Part shown: positions 26,709-40,934 of the stretch, in pieces
How the letters are laid out: each line of letters opens with the position of its first letter
How positions within the stretch are numbered: position 1 is the first letter of the stretch
Assembly: GCF_000165425.1 (NCBI RefSeq)
Contig: NW_001798974.1
Span: 1-64,000 of the forward strand
DNA from: Paramecium tetraurelia
Lineage: Eukaryota > Ciliophora > Oligohymenophorea > Peniculida > Parameciidae
Length of the DNA stretch: 64,000 bases
Direction: 5' to 3'
Notes under the pieces: model-generated
What the model saw: the letters and a program-made list of their open reading frames with translations, nothing else
What the model was told of the DNA's origin: nothing
Databases searched by the model: none
Position numbers and translations under genes: made by a program

Positions 26709-29550
26709 ATGGATTTACGCTCAACAGTTTATCTTCCATCGAAGTAAATAAGTGAAGGAGAAATATAAGTTAAGGGAAAAACCTTAGGGAGATGGAAAAC
26801 AAAGAAGTTTATTATTGATGAAGATCAAAGAATCTTTGCATTAAAAAGCTCGTAAGCAAAAAAGAAGTTAAAGCCTTTCTACTTATAATATTACAAAGTA
26901 AGGAGGTTTACAATTTATTTAGTTAGAGGTACGAGAGAAAAAAAAAGATAAGATTTCATTTGATTTGATTTCTAAGGCAGGAGGCAAAAGTGTGACATTG
27001 GGAATCCAAAATGAATAATAAGCTAATTTGATAATCAATTTGTTGTAAAAATTGATATCGAAGGAAGATTCTATTTAGAAATAAGCATAAGAAGAATAAT
27101 TATTAAAGTCATAAATTGAATAACCCGTGGAAAATACTTAAAGTATGAATGATTTCATATTAAGATTTGGCTTATGAGAAAATAGATTATGAAATACCTT
27201 CTTTTTTCGATACAAGTGAAATTAGAGAAAAGTATAATTTGTATAGTAATTGATAAGTATTTCCTAAATAAGGAGGGGACAATAACGATTAGAGAAGTTT
27301 TAAGTGGTTTAGAAGGAGCAAGCATTCACAATTTACAAAAATGTTGATAACCATCATCAATTTGTAACTTTTATAGAATTCATGGGGGATTGTATAATGA
27401 AAATTTATAATTAGGCTGTGATTTGATAGTTCAGAATTTATCAGATAACAACAAAATAAATTAATGGAATCCATACGTGTCTCAAGCCGAGTCTATGGTA
27501 GTGAAAGAATTAGCTGAAGACAAATCCTTTTAAATATGTGAGATTCGTTAATTGACAAATCTCTTTGTATTTAAGCGAGAATTTCAATATTTAAGACATC
27601 ATCTGAAAATAGACAATATTGATTTTATTGTTTAAAAGCAGATTGATTAAAGACCAAAAACTAAATGTTATCAAGGAAGTTTGAAATACGGTTTATGGAG
27701 TATTCAATACAAGTAATTGAATTATCTCTATTTTCAGAAATAATGTGACTAAAGTGTGTTATGTGACAGAGCAATCAGTATAGGGTTTATCCTATCCAGA
27801 TGAAGATTCTTATCTCATTTAGGTGTTTTTACAATAAATTTAAAATATAAACAAGTAGTACATTTAAAAGACAATTAAATAAGACCCACCTCAAAATTCA
27901 GTTGAGATTCCTCAAATCAATAAAGCCATTATATAGGAGTAGCAATTGTAAGGAGGAGAACCTTAAATATAAAAATAGCAACCTGATCAACAATAATTAC
28001 CTTCCCAAATTAAAGTTGTTTAACAAAGTGAAAAATAGAATTAAGAAGAGGATGATTAATTTTTTGATTGTGAAGAAGAAGATGCAATAGATGAGATGAA
28101 TGACAAGTTATTTATTGTTGAAACCGTGGATAATAAATAATTGATTCAAGATGAAGTTGTAAAAGATGTTTACGAATAAAATGCAAGAAGACAATCTATA
28201 TTGCCAGTCTAAATTGATACTTAAGATAATAATGAATAAGAATGGGTAGATAAGAAAATGAAATTAGTATTATCAGGAGGTTATTGCTCACTCTCAATAA
28301 ATGTGAAACATCAATTGTTGCCTAAAGAAAAAGGGTAGAATAGATAGTTTTTGACTTAATAAGAAGGAGGACACTATATATTTAGGAAAGATTTCATTAG
28401 AGAAGATAAGAACGGGGGTTTGAAAGTCATCAATGAAGAGAAATTAGCTGCTTAAAAGGCAGTAATTAAATTTCTCATTACCAGAATTGGAGCATCATTG
28501 TTGATGGGAAAATCTATTACTGGTATATCAATGCCAGTCTCAATTTTCGAAGCTCGTTCTAATACTGAAAGAGTTTGTAGTAGTTTGGGATTTGCGCCAA
28601 TATATTTAGAGGATGCTGCTCAGTCCTAAGATATTTATTACAGAATCAAATAATGTGCAGCATTTCAATTTGGATTCATATTTATGTATATATCTTGTGA
28701 GAAAGTAACTATTATTTCTTAATCTTAGCCTTTTAATCCAATCTTGGGTGAAACTTTCCAAGGGTTTTATGACAATTGTCCAATCTATTGTGAATAGATC
28801 AGCCATCATCCTCCAATATGCGCTATTCAAATGTATGGCAGATCATATAAGTAAGTTTATGTTTAAGATATCTAGAATTGATGGACAATTGGAATTGGTG
28901 GCTAATTTTCATTCTAATTCTGTTGTTGGTAGAAATGTTGGAACCTTTAAGATTACTTTTGAAAATCCACATTAAGAGATTTTATTGACATTCGCTCCAG
29001 GTAGTCTGAATGGGACAACATATGGTGATAAAGTCCTTAATTATCTTGAAAAATAATTCATAATAGATTTGAAAAATAAAATTATATTGGAAACTACATT
29101 CAATCCTGATAAAAAATATTGCCAATATTTTGAAGTTGAATATGTGAATCAACTGGATTATTTATGTGGAGCTATTTGTGATGTGAATGATTCAGCTATT
29201 TTGAGATATTAAAAGGAAGGTTTTAGAAAATACAAAGGATTGGATTTAAAAAATGATATTAAATAGGTCAAACACAAGATTAAGGGTATTTGGATTAATG
29301 AATTGAAAGTATGGAATTAGTAATCTATCTTTAGGTTGATAATCAAAAATTAATATCTATTCAAAATGATTATCCAGTTAAAATTTAATTGGCTTAATTC
29401 CCAATACCATCAGACGCTACTTTCAGAATGGATCTTTTATGGTGGAAGTTGAGAAACTTCGATTAATCCTAGTAATGGAAGGAGAAATTGGAGATTCTTT
29501 AACGATAAGACAGAAAATTGAGAGAATAGAAGTCAAAAAAGAAAAAATGA
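26709..29550 (+). CDS. PH-START-FFAT-ORD lipid-transfer protein (OSBP-related)
   Basis: 885 residues after seven introns of 22-34 nt; the joined length is an exact multiple of three. The N-terminal PH domain begins VKGKTLGRWKTKKFIID. The central part fits a START domain: NQWNPYVSQAESMVVKELAE, then LFVFKREFQYLRHHLKIDN and DFIVQKQID. An FFAT-type motif (DDQFFDCEEEDA, 28,045-28,083) follows and should bind VAP proteins on the ER. The C-terminal OSBP-related domain has FNPILGETFQGFYDN, CEQISHHPPICA, IPSDATFRMDLLWW and the tail ILQRQDRKLREQKSKKKK. The likely role is lipid exchange at ER contact sites: PH binds a phosphoinositide membrane, FFAT binds the ER. The ORD is certain, PH and FFAT likely, START probable from sequence pattern. 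Two lipid-transfer domains in one chain is unusual. Confidence 0.9.
28045..28083 (+). other. FFAT-like VAP-binding motif in the ORP gene
   Basis: Encodes EEDDQFFDCEEED: an acidic lead-in, then FFD followed by a small residue and acidic residues, close to the consensus E-F-F-D-A-x-E. One TAA codon (Gln) stands at the position usually held by Glu. It lies between the START-like and ORD parts, the usual place for an FFAT motif in OSBP and CERT. Confidence 0.6.
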
Positions 29551-29700
29551 TACCTTATAATGTCTATTTTGATAATTTATTTAGAGATATTAAGTTTATA
29601 TATCGAAATCTAATTGGATTATCTTTATTAACCTTCTTCACATTCAATATTAGAATAAAATAGTTATACATTTACATATTATTTAAGAATAATTATGATA

Positions 29701-32700
29701 TCAAATTAAGCTATTCTTTCTATTTGATAACTTATTAACTAGTGTTAGGATCTTCTAATAGATGGTGTTATCACTAGTTAATAGTAATTTGCATATTTAG
29801 AATGCCTAATAATTTGAATGGATTTTTACTTTAATGAACAAATCTAATCCTGTATAATCAGGGTTGAATTTATGAGTTTACTTTTCAATGAGATGGACAG
29901 CATCTTTATATACATTTTCAACAACATGAACATATGGTTTTGAATTTGCATCTATCGTTTTCTAAAATGCTAGTTTATCTCCTTCTATTTATAAATATCT
30001 AATCAAATCTTATTCATCTTTGCGATATGATTATGTCAATCTATCTCTGATTACGCGTTCTTGTGCCAACTGCTTCAGAATGTTAATTTCCAAAAATAGG
30101 AAAAACCCATGAGAACAATACTAATCAAAGTGGTACAAGAATTTCTCATTTTCTGTTATTATTGCAAGAAGAACCTCAAACTTTTCAGAAGGGTCTATTC
30201 AAATATAAAATATCTATTACTGAGTCTTGCAAGACCAATTAATGCCTCTATATACATTTTTATTATCGAAAAAACATGTAATCTCAAATATCCCAACTGG
30301 TAGAAATATCTGCAATAATCTGGATTTGAAATAGATGTATAACAGTACTCCAAAGTATTTTTGACCTTTTCTAAATATTATTAAGTGGAAACAATCTTAT
30401 TTTATACCTGGAAGTTATTAAAATATTTACAAAGAAAATGTTTGCAAAGGTTGAATATAAGCTACCTAAGTATGGATTTGATTCATATTTGAATTCTATG
30501 CAATATTTCTAATAAATTGCAAGAGATTCATTCGCTGCTTATAAAGACCATCTGCAAACTACATCATATGAAATTCCATCTCTTATTGTTTTTAAAGTCT
30601 TTATCTTACTCTTTAAAAATTGTTTAGTCTCTTGAAATTTCTATCATTAACATTATGAAACTCAATACCTTCTCCATTTATTGTGTGCATTTGTTTTTCA
30701 CTCTAGACTCCAAGTATACTCTGGTTTTTGCTGTAATCTCTTGTTTGAGGAACTTGATCTTCTTATCTGAATCTTATTACAATGCAACCTCTAAATCCTT
30801 CACTCTTTTGTTGATCAGAAACTCTGAATACATTGTTGCTATCAATCTTTATAAATGGCCATTGAAAATATGTTACAAACCATACTATTGCTGAACATAT
30901 TTCTAAGCATAGAATATTGGATCCACAGACTATATTAATATTTTAGGTTGCTAGATCAAAGACTCTATATAGGCGAAATAAGCCTCCGTTGTTAGCTTGG
31001 CTATTTCGAAATAAGGCCTCAATGCTGTTTTCGTTAATGTTTCCTCATAAGAGAACTTGGTTTCTGCAAATTACTGCAATTCATCGGACTCCTCAAATGA
31101 AATAATTTATTCAACTTAAATAGGATGATAAATCTATCAGAATTATAAATATGAATACTCTTTGCTTTTGAACTCTCGTATCATCAAACTCACTGTAAAT
31201 CCAATGAGTTTATAATTAGATATTAGTTTACTTTATTCTTTTTTAAAGCAATTTTAGCAATTTAATTGCTTTACTAGATGCAGAAGTGTAATCTGCTGTT
31301 GTGATCTCAAATAACATTAAAACATCAGTGATTAATGCTGAAATCTCATCTATATTTGATTCACCAAAGGTTTAAACGCTAAAAATAATCAATTTATTTA
31401 CAAATTTAAGTTTTATTTTGATAATTTGAAATCTCCTTTCATTATTATACACAATGCTTGCAATCCTTCTACATAAGAATAAAGCAATCGCATAAATAAA
31501 ACTTATTTCAACACTAAGAAATTTCTAACATTTAAAGCAATTTGTTTTATAGGCTCAATGTTGTGCAATAAATTGTGTTCATAATTTTCAAAATTTAAAT
31601 TATGAATGTTTAACGCTTTGAATAATTGATTAACCGATATTTCCGTAGCATTTGATTTCAAGAAAATCTTTTCGCTTTGCCAATTCAAAGCCATTCTACA
31701 AATTTCATAATAAATCAAATCAAATAACTTTCTTTTAATATTATAGGCCATAGAATCAGCATCTCTAAATTATCCCACATGCAATTGATAAACAATCAAC
31801 TTCACTCCCAATTGACACAAGGCGATTTAATTATCAAATCCTTGATCCTTATCATCAATATGTATGAATCCTGTTTAAATTTTATCCATGTCTTATTGTT
31901 CTAATTATTGGGCCAACAAATATCGATTGATATCAGAATTTGTATTCAATCTTGGTTGCTTGCCTTTCTTTTTCTTTTATTTCTTTTCTTTACTTTCCAC
32001 CAATACATTATACGCCGTCTGTATTTTCTCAAATAAATCTTAAATTTTGATGTTATCTTTTTTATCCTATTTTTCGACTAATTGCCGTAATTCTTCAGAT
32101 AGAACATATGTTCTCAATCTACTAATTTCCATTGCTAATTTTAATGTGTATTTCTCCTTTTTCAACATCTTGGCTTTGTTTTAATACAATGTAAACAAAA
32201 ACTTAATAAGTTCGTTATTTAATTCTAATTGCTAACATTTTAAGTAGAAATCCATCAATTTAATCAACAAAAATCGTATGTAAAATACCTTATGATTCTT
32301 TATAAATTACATTTCATCTAATAGCATCATCTATTTATATGATTATTAATTATTAGAGAAAAAATGATTATTAACATGGACATCAAGTATAGAAAAAAAG
32401 ATTTGTTATAAAGAGGCTGTTTATTGATCTGATATCTCTTCTTCTTTTAATTGAATTTATTACAAAAGTTCAACTATTTTAATATGATCAAAGGCCTCTT
32501 AATAATCATAGGTCAATTATAATACTCTTGTATAGAGAACCTTATTTTCAATAATTACAAAAATGTTTTAGTTTTATAATTTTTCTTGAATAATTAAAAT
32601 GTATTTTTTAATGGCCATTTACAAATCGGTAAAATGATGATGATTTTCAGATTCCACATTCTGTTTACTTAAGATGAAAGTATAACCATACAATAACTCT

Positions 32701-35700
32701 AATTTTAATTAACTAATTTTCTCATCCTAGAACCAAGTTATTTCAATAGTCTCCTACTCTTCATTATCTATTAGATATTTTTCAGTAAATTTGTACAGCT
32801 TAAGTAAACAGGAAATTAGAGATTGACTAAATACAGAGTTTGGAACATCATAATTGTAATCCAACTGATCTTCATTTTATCGGAAGTAATAAGGATATTG
32901 ATGTTATTGATTCTCAATTAGCACATGAACCAACTTGATTTAAATTATGTGACTCAATAGATTGTCATTTCCATACAGATTATGAGACTAGATCAATTGC
33001 ATAAATCCCTAATAGATTCCGTTACTCATTGCTAAAACATTATAATAAAGCAATTAAGAACAATAAAATATAGTCTAAGTTATGGCAACTTTTAGATGGT
33101 TGAAGTAAATTGTAGACTCTTTTTAGAAGCTTTCATAGATCATAAACTGCTCTTCCATCAATTAAATTATAAATCTATACACATTTTACATGTTTTCTTG
33201 CTGATCAGTTTCAGAGTAGTGTTCCCCGATCCAGCCAATCATAGGAATGAAATTTAATTGCTCCAATGCACAATTAGATTACATAATTTGCCTTACCAAT
33301 TAATAAGCGATGATTTCTGTCTGTGAAAACTCCTTATTTCTATTATAAATTAAGAGTAAAATAAACTTAACTTGATTTTCATAATAATTCAAATAAGCCA
33401 AAGATGACTTCATTAGATCTTCATTTAATTATTTATGTTTTGAACACTTCACTATTGATTTGATTACGCTCTGCTTTTCAGTGATTTTTTCATTCGAAAT
33501 AAATTGTTGCATCAATTAGATATCAATCAATAGCTCATTTGCTGTATTAAGAGCATTATTGTCAAAACTATCAAACTGCAATTATAATTAAATAAATTAA
33601 ATGTATAATCTATTCAATAGTTTAATATAGATTGAATTAGTTAACAGAAAGTAATTGCCATCCTTTTCTAAATATTTAAGGTCGTATTTGATTTCATTCC
33701 ATTGATCTGCTACTAATTTTGTGGTTGATTCAATATCAATTTAATACACACTGTGAAGATTGCATATCAAAGAAGATAAAATTTGCATTTGAAAAATATA
33801 GACTCTGATATGATGAGAAAATGATTTCATAAATTTTGATGACTTATAATCTTCCTTTTGTAATTGTAAAAGATTGAGAATATGATTTTAATCATTTTTA
33901 AACTTTTCCTAAATCACAGGGTTTTTTTCAGATTAGCTGAGCTGAACAACTTCATTTATTATTTCTTCAAAATCATTTAAGAGGTTGGTTAATAATGTAC
34001 ACTATTTCATACCAAAATCCAATCGATTCATATAAACAAAAAACATAATTTTGTATTGAAAATAGAAGATAAAATACTTGAATTCATCTAAATTATTCTA
34101 AATTAATTTCACAATGTTGGATTTAAAATAAACTTGAAAATGACTATAAAAGTCAGACATTTCTTCTTAAGATTATTCAATAGAAGTAAGGAAGTACTTT
34201 TGAATGAGAATTTCCTCAAAATCCTATGACATTTCATCAAATTTTTCGAGTTGTCCCAAAATCAGATATTATTCAAATGAAAAAATAGCCTACTTTAAAA
34301 ATGACTTGATGCATATAAAAACTTGAGTTGTAGATTGTCCTCCATTTAATTCATCTAATATATTTTCATAGAAAGTTGGGCAAAATCGTTTTTATTTCAA
34401 TAGTTCTAATTCCTCATCGAAGTTTTAGTTACTTAGGCCATTCTCATGAAATAAACTTCTACCTTAAAATTTAGCTGCCATTACTGAAGGGTACAATCTT
34501 AATTTATAATCTGGATGCAACAGCTACATTATTAATTAACTCGAATTGGGATAATCATGTATCAATTGATTCTTGTTATTCATCATCCATTTTCTGACTG
34601 TAAAGCCAACATCTCCATCATATTCTTATAGTGACTTTTCCGCATCCAACTTCATTTATCCAAGTGTGACCATCTAAAGACTTACCATTCCTAATGAGTA
34701 GATGTCACATTTCTATGGATTTATTGGTAATTAATTATTTGGTTTGAGATAGTTAGTCAACAATTCTGGACTCATATACCATAATTCATCATTTTATTAT
34801 ATAGATCTAATGAAATAGGTTCTTTCAGTATTGAGATCATACCAAAAGAACATTCCAAAATCGAGGACTACATATTATAAGGATTTTGACTTATCAGTTC
34901 TCTCAATTAGAATGAAACTATCCAAATTTAGCTAACCATGAAACATACCCATATTGGTTTCTAAAAAATCCAATAATTTAATTGTTGAAGTGATAAAGTT
35001 CGAAATTTCATTGTCTGTATATTTTGTTTTCCTTTCCTTTATGACATCCTTGAGAGTTTTCCCATTACAAAACTTAAAATTTTTAGGAGGATTATAGGCT
35101 CTGCATAAATAACCTTTAACTAATGGATCCCGTACATTAAAGAATTGGGGTTGTTTTTAAATTTTCATATAGCTAAGTTTGGCAATTCCTATAGGTAAAT
35201 TCAAGCTTGAATAATCAGGTCCCTCTACAATATCATAAAATCGATAGACCCTATTTATGAAATCCTTAAAAATGTTCCTATTATATGCTATATCAGTTGT
35301 GTAATAGAGCATGATATCATCTCTTTAAGGAACGTCGACATAAGACATTAGCCACCTTTTAATCTGAGGTTATAGACCAAATATATTTGTATGAATATTG
35401 GAAGAAAATTAATCCTTCTTTTTATCTATCCTATAGAGTAGATTGATTTTGGGTTGAGTTTACCTTATCTATTCTTCAACAAACAACTCCCAAATCTACA
35501 TCTAATTGAGTTTTAGGAATGGAGCTTGAACCCTAAATGGAATATATGAGAAGTTCATAATCCTATTTTGCTTTCTCAATTCATTTGTGATATAATTATC
35601 TAATTAATATTCAACTTAACTAACTCCTTTGGATGACAACATATAAATGTAATGTTCTTTATGTCTTATTTACATGGAGTCTAGAAGCGAGATTAAGGAT

Positions 35701-38700
35701 GTGGATGAAAATTTCTTAAGTTAGGTTTGTGATAGATTGCAAGTCAAATTAAAAAATTATTCATCTATAGGTTTGAATTTGGTATCCTTTTTGGTTTTAT
35801 TTGAATCTTCTGCATGCTCTTTTTACTAATCCTAGATATTCTCTTCCATAGCCTTATTCTCATTCTCACAAACTTTCTTGTACTTTTCCAAAATTCGATA
35901 ATAACTTTCAGCAACTTTCACACCTGATACCTTGCTCGTACTTTTCCTAAATTGCCCAAACCACACTCCACCTGATCTTAAAAATACTGTACTACGACCA
36001 TCAATCCATACATGTTTTTTCACAAACTCTTTTTTCTTCTTTAAAATTTCCATCTTTTCAACAACATTTTATTAAATATCTTAATGCTTATTAAGAAAAT
36101 CTAATTATTTCTCATACTTCTTATTTTGTTATTATTTCAGGGATTTCTTGAGTCTTTTATCTCCTTCTTAGAATATCAGGTACCTTCTCCAATCCAAATT
36201 CCTAATTAGAACCAAGGATCTAGGTAAAAAGAACTTTCTATATGTATATCTATCAAGTGTCCATTGTTTCTAATGAGGGTTGAGCTAATCTTTCATTTTC
36301 AGATAGCTCAGTGTCTTCTAAAAGAAGATTTTTTACAGCAATTATTATTCTTTATCCTAAGTATCTTTCATCTTAAATTTCATCGCCCAATTTGATATTC
36401 TGGCATTGAAGTAATATTACAATTCCTCTATGGATGACTCCTTATTACTTGCATCTTGCAGTAACTTTAAATTTTAATTTTCTTCTTATTCTTCATTTTC
36501 TTCCACATCTTCATTTTCTTACTAATTTTTTGATTTAGCCTTCTTCTCAACCTTAGGCTTTACCTTTTTCTTTTCATGTTTAACACCCTTTACTTCTTCC
36601 ATTCTTTTCACATAATCTTCAACATCTGAATCTGAACTCAATTCCACTATTTCCTTTATTTTTACATCCTTCACCTTTGTTCCATAAACTTTTAGAATCG
36701 GATACCGTTTTAAGCTTCTCGGATTTATGGCTTTGTTTGACGATCGTTCTGCCGATCCTCTGAATTTCTCAACTGTATTCTTAATTAAGTATGCTTGTCT
36801 TTGCAATAAATCCTAAATTTAAAATGGTAATTCGCTAAATAATGTCATTTCCACGAATCTCAAAAAGAAGTTAGCCAAAAGGCAAATCAAAAAGAACCCT
36901 GACATTTAAATCAAGGCATCAGCAGAAGTAATATCATCTCTCTTAGCAGTTATCTAACCACTATTTACAACTAATGACAAATAAGCTAATCCATCTAAGA
37001 CTCTATTCCAGACTCCAATAGTACTCTCACTAATTGGAATAGGCCTCTGCATTTCATTTAGCAATTTTAACTTATCACATTACAATTCTAACAAACTTCT
37101 GAGGAAGGCTATTAAATAACTAAGCGGGAATGTTGTTCCAAATAAAACAAGCATTGAGTGTTGAATAGCTATTTCCATAAAATCATCTACTGTTCCATAT
37201 CTCTCAGGACTGATCACATAGGATTCTTTGTCGAAAAACTCTAAAAGATTTATTTACACATCAAATTACATTCTTCAATGAAATCATTTATTAAATGAAA
37301 TGGATCTTCCTATTTCTTTGCCTACTCACTATCTTAATCATCCAGAATTTAATCTTAAATCTAAAGATTTATTTAATTATCTTGAAAGAATTAGAGCTTC
37401 TTCTCAGGAGGTTGGGAGATTGATTCAACTTGTGGACTTTTCTCGCTTGATTTAAATTGGTTTGATGGATTTGATGAGTGTGAAAACTGTTTTTTCATTT
37501 AATTTGATTTCAAAGGATCTATACTTGGTTTTAGAGAAATTTTATTTGATCCAGAGGCCTTATTTGTATGGGTGTTTTGTGATTTTGATTGATGCGAATT
37601 TACATTGAGATTTAGATGAGTATATTTTGTATCACTCCTTTTTGGATTTTTTATTTTAAGATACAAATCTTTGAGAAAATTAAATACAAATATCCTGGTT
37701 TTCAAAAAAACATTGATCAAGAACTGGAGTATAAACATAGTTGCAAAATGATAACATGAATGTTTCAAGCAATCACTATGAGCACAATGTAAGCCAAATT
37801 TCTAAAATTAGCAATATAAATAATTTTTACAGTATGAAGGAATTGTATCTCTAGAATGGGAACACATAAAGCAAAAAAGCACAAAAAGAACTTCTTGTAT
37901 ATGAAATTGGCCTCGTACATTTTTATTGTTTTGTGATTCTCATAATCTGTTAAGGCAATTGCTAATCTATCAAATACTGTGTCCAGCAAAAGCACAAGTA
38001 TCAAATTTATCAAAGCTGGCACAGTGACTTCAAATAGAGCAGTCGAATATCCAGGTTCTGTAAAGGTATCTACGTCTTACAATGCATCAGATATTATAAA
38101 AATAGAAACTATTATTCCAACGTATAATATAACCATTAGAAATAAAAAGGCAAAAGACACGATTTTTTTCATAACTCTTTATAAATCTGAAAAGAATAGA
38201 ACATTTAAATTATCAGTTTCAATTGAACGTGAATAGTAACCGTAAAATTATGATCTTTATTAAGTTGTATCTTCTCCAGATTAATTAAATTGACCAAATT
38301 ACATGGCAAACACCTTCTCCTTCGTTTACCACATATCGTGAATTAAATTACTCCACTAGATCTAAATAAACCCAAAAATTATATATAAATAAACATAAAG
38401 TGAACTTTTAGTATCACTAAAAATAAACTATATTATACTGATAGTTAATCCTAGAATACCAATTGGAAATAGCATTGATGCATTGTAACCAACAAAATGG
38501 AAATATATGGCTAACTTTTCACCGTAATATTCTCGAATTTATTTGGTAGGTACAAACCAAGGGTGATTCCATTGAAATCTCCATTGGAATGATAAATTTT
38601 CAAGTTTTCTTTCAGCAAATTAGTATTCTTGATTCTAATATTTGTTTTAACCGATAACACCTAGATAATTCCTTTCAGCCATTTCTTTATAGAAATACAG

Positions 38701-40934
38701 AAATAAGGATTTATTCTTTAAGATTTCAATATTGTAATCTGATTTGAAAATAGGCACAAAGAATTTTCGCTTACTCTTCCCTTATATTTCATAATTATCA
38801 TGTAAACAATACTTTGCCGAAACAAATTTATCTGAAATCAAGATTGTAAAATTAATCTTTTCATCCAGAGCTAAATTATTAATTTTTATTCTCTCCATAT
38901 TTGAAAATAATGAGATCTTACCCGTCTCTGTAACACAATACTATTTCCAAATAGCATTTAATTTACATTATTGACTCTTGGCCAACTTATCCGAAGTAAT
39001 CTTATAAGTAATAAATGGCTCAAAAGGAGCTATTTCAGCTAGATCCCAAATAGTCTTTAGTTGTTTAATACTTCCTAAATTTGTGATGTATAATGCATCT
39101 TAAAACAAATCTAAATATGACTTAGCTAATTGTTCTTTCTTCAAAACCTTTACATCTTTAGAAGAAATAAATTTATTTGAATTGATATTACAAATGCCCT
39201 TAATTTAATCATAATATTTCTATTATTTTCTATGTTCCTGTATGATTTGAAAAATACCATGAAAAACCTCGATGAGTTAGATATTCCTTCCATTTAAATC
39301 TATCTGCTGTTCAATTTCTGATTCCTTTTAAATTTATTCTAGAATTTGAATATCCTGGCTGTTGATCTAGTCTTAAAATTAGAGTTTGTCTGGGTTTTTT
39401 TCCATATATATCTCATAAGGCTTTTTGCTTTTGGTATTTTTATTGAAAAATTAAGCAAATTCATCTTGAATAACAGATTGACTTCTAAGATGAGTAATCT
39501 TCTCCTCTAAGTACATTAAATAAGCATAATAGGCTTTCCAAACTTCATCAGAAGGTGCATAATCGTCAATAACCTCTTCATCTCCTTAAGAAAAAATCTA
39601 TTGATTAATCATAGATTGATTGATCTCCCTTGAGACTTATTTAAAGTTAATTTTTTCCAGCAACTCCACAATTTTTGGTTTTAAATAAATAAACATTTTT
39701 GTTAATTCACCTTTATAATCATTATTGGATTTCCATAGTCTGTTGTTTAGTCTTAAAGGTCTTAGGTTGTCATCTACAGGTTCATAAGAGAAAATATCTT
39801 AGAATTAAAAGTTCAATTGTTTGGTGATCTCATATTTATTAGCCAAATTCTTTAGATTTGAATCTGCTTAGTACAAGACTAGAAAGATGGTTGAACCATC
39901 TTTGGAGATAAACTATCTCATTAAGAATCCCAACTTACTCATTTACAAGATCACAGCTAATCTTATAAGAGTACTTAAATCTTTGGTTTGATTTTCTGTA
40001 CGAACCCAACATTTGTCTTTTTCATTGTATTCTAGAAACTTACCACCACTTAATTTAATTCTAATAAATCTGTCCAACTTATAATTGTCTAAATTAAATG
40101 CTTCTTTGATGGCTGTTTGTCTTGTCTTTCTGTCTAAATTGTAGATCTTTAGTAATTTAAGTTCCAATTTCTCAATTTCATCACTAAACAACTTTTATAC
40201 TCCCCCAAATCTTTTTAAGTTCTGAAACCTTTCTCTCTTTACATTTTTCTTACCTTCATTTTTCTCTTCTGTATCCAAACGGTTAGATTACTCTTGGACA
40301 TTCTTCCTATGGCTTGACTCGTCACTTAGTATTTACTCTTATTCTTCTCTCATTCTATCCTCTTCTTCATATTGTTTTAACAAAAACTCATCATCAGATT
40401 GCAAATGATATAAGTTCTATTCAATAGCCTTAATTAAAATGAGGTTATCCATCACTTCAAACTCTGTAGCATACTTATTAGATGCAAAACAATTCAAACA
40501 TAATTAAATTGCTTCTAATTAAGTCATTGTTCCTAAGTCTTCACTTTTGGGACTATCAGGATTTGGAAAGCTAATATTGATTTAACTATTTACGCAATAA
40601 CTACATCTCCCATATGATAGTCATATTCTGTTAAATATTAGTACTTGTCTGAAAGCTAATTCAATCTTGTCTGAGTTAAATTGCCAAGAAACATTTTCAA
40701 GTCATCTTATTCCTTATCAGATAATTATTAACCACCAAGAAAGTGCAAATAAGAATTATAAGTCGCCATTAATTTCTCTGCATACAGAGTCTTTTTCTTT
40801 TGTGCCCTTACAGTCTTTACCTACCTCTATGATGAGAACAGATTATCTGATTCTGATGAATCGTCACTCGATTTTGATTGATTTCCTTCTTCCTCTATTT
40901 CCTCGAGTTTGTAATACTAGTCTTTGGCTGTCAT
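29701..40934 (-). CDS. Anoctamin (TMEM16)-pseudokinase giant fusion
   Basis: One TGA-free frame, apart from tiny introns, runs from an anoctamin through a kinase-like domain into a long helical tail, about 3,700 residues. Anoctamin signs: WNHPWFVPTKQIREYYGEK, IYFHFVGYNASMLFPIGILG, NLIHDMWQTKE, ALTDYENHKTIKMYE (37,930 region), HSMLVLFGTTFPLSYLIAFL, GVWNRVLDGLAYLSLVVNSG. A 29-nt intron at 37,802-37,830 joins two TM parts. A charged linker (36,800-35,640) stays open, with no gene boundary. The kinase part has VVLDFGMF (DFG) and YMSPELL, but HGQLN (about 34,930) replaces HRD-x-N and no glycine loop or VAIK is seen, so a pseudokinase is expected. From about 34,500 to the stop the protein is solenoid-like helix, of unknown role. 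The start is tentative: near 40,640 the frame changes and one TGA needs an unresolved intron; a CSYC...CLNC zinc-ribbon-like pair follows. Confidence 0.8.

Noticed and set aside
26709-29550. Classification as a plain short OSBP-related protein
   Set aside because: The in-frame N-terminal PH and START-like regions belong to the same exactly closing frame.
35832-36053. A separate short gene on the minus strand
   Set aside because: It is bounded only by TAG/TAA, which code for Gln here; it is an internal part of the anoctamin-pseudokinase linker.
36522-36806. A separate gene ending after the anoctamin part
   Set aside because: The apparent stop is TAG (Gln); the same frame continues for kilobases without TGA.
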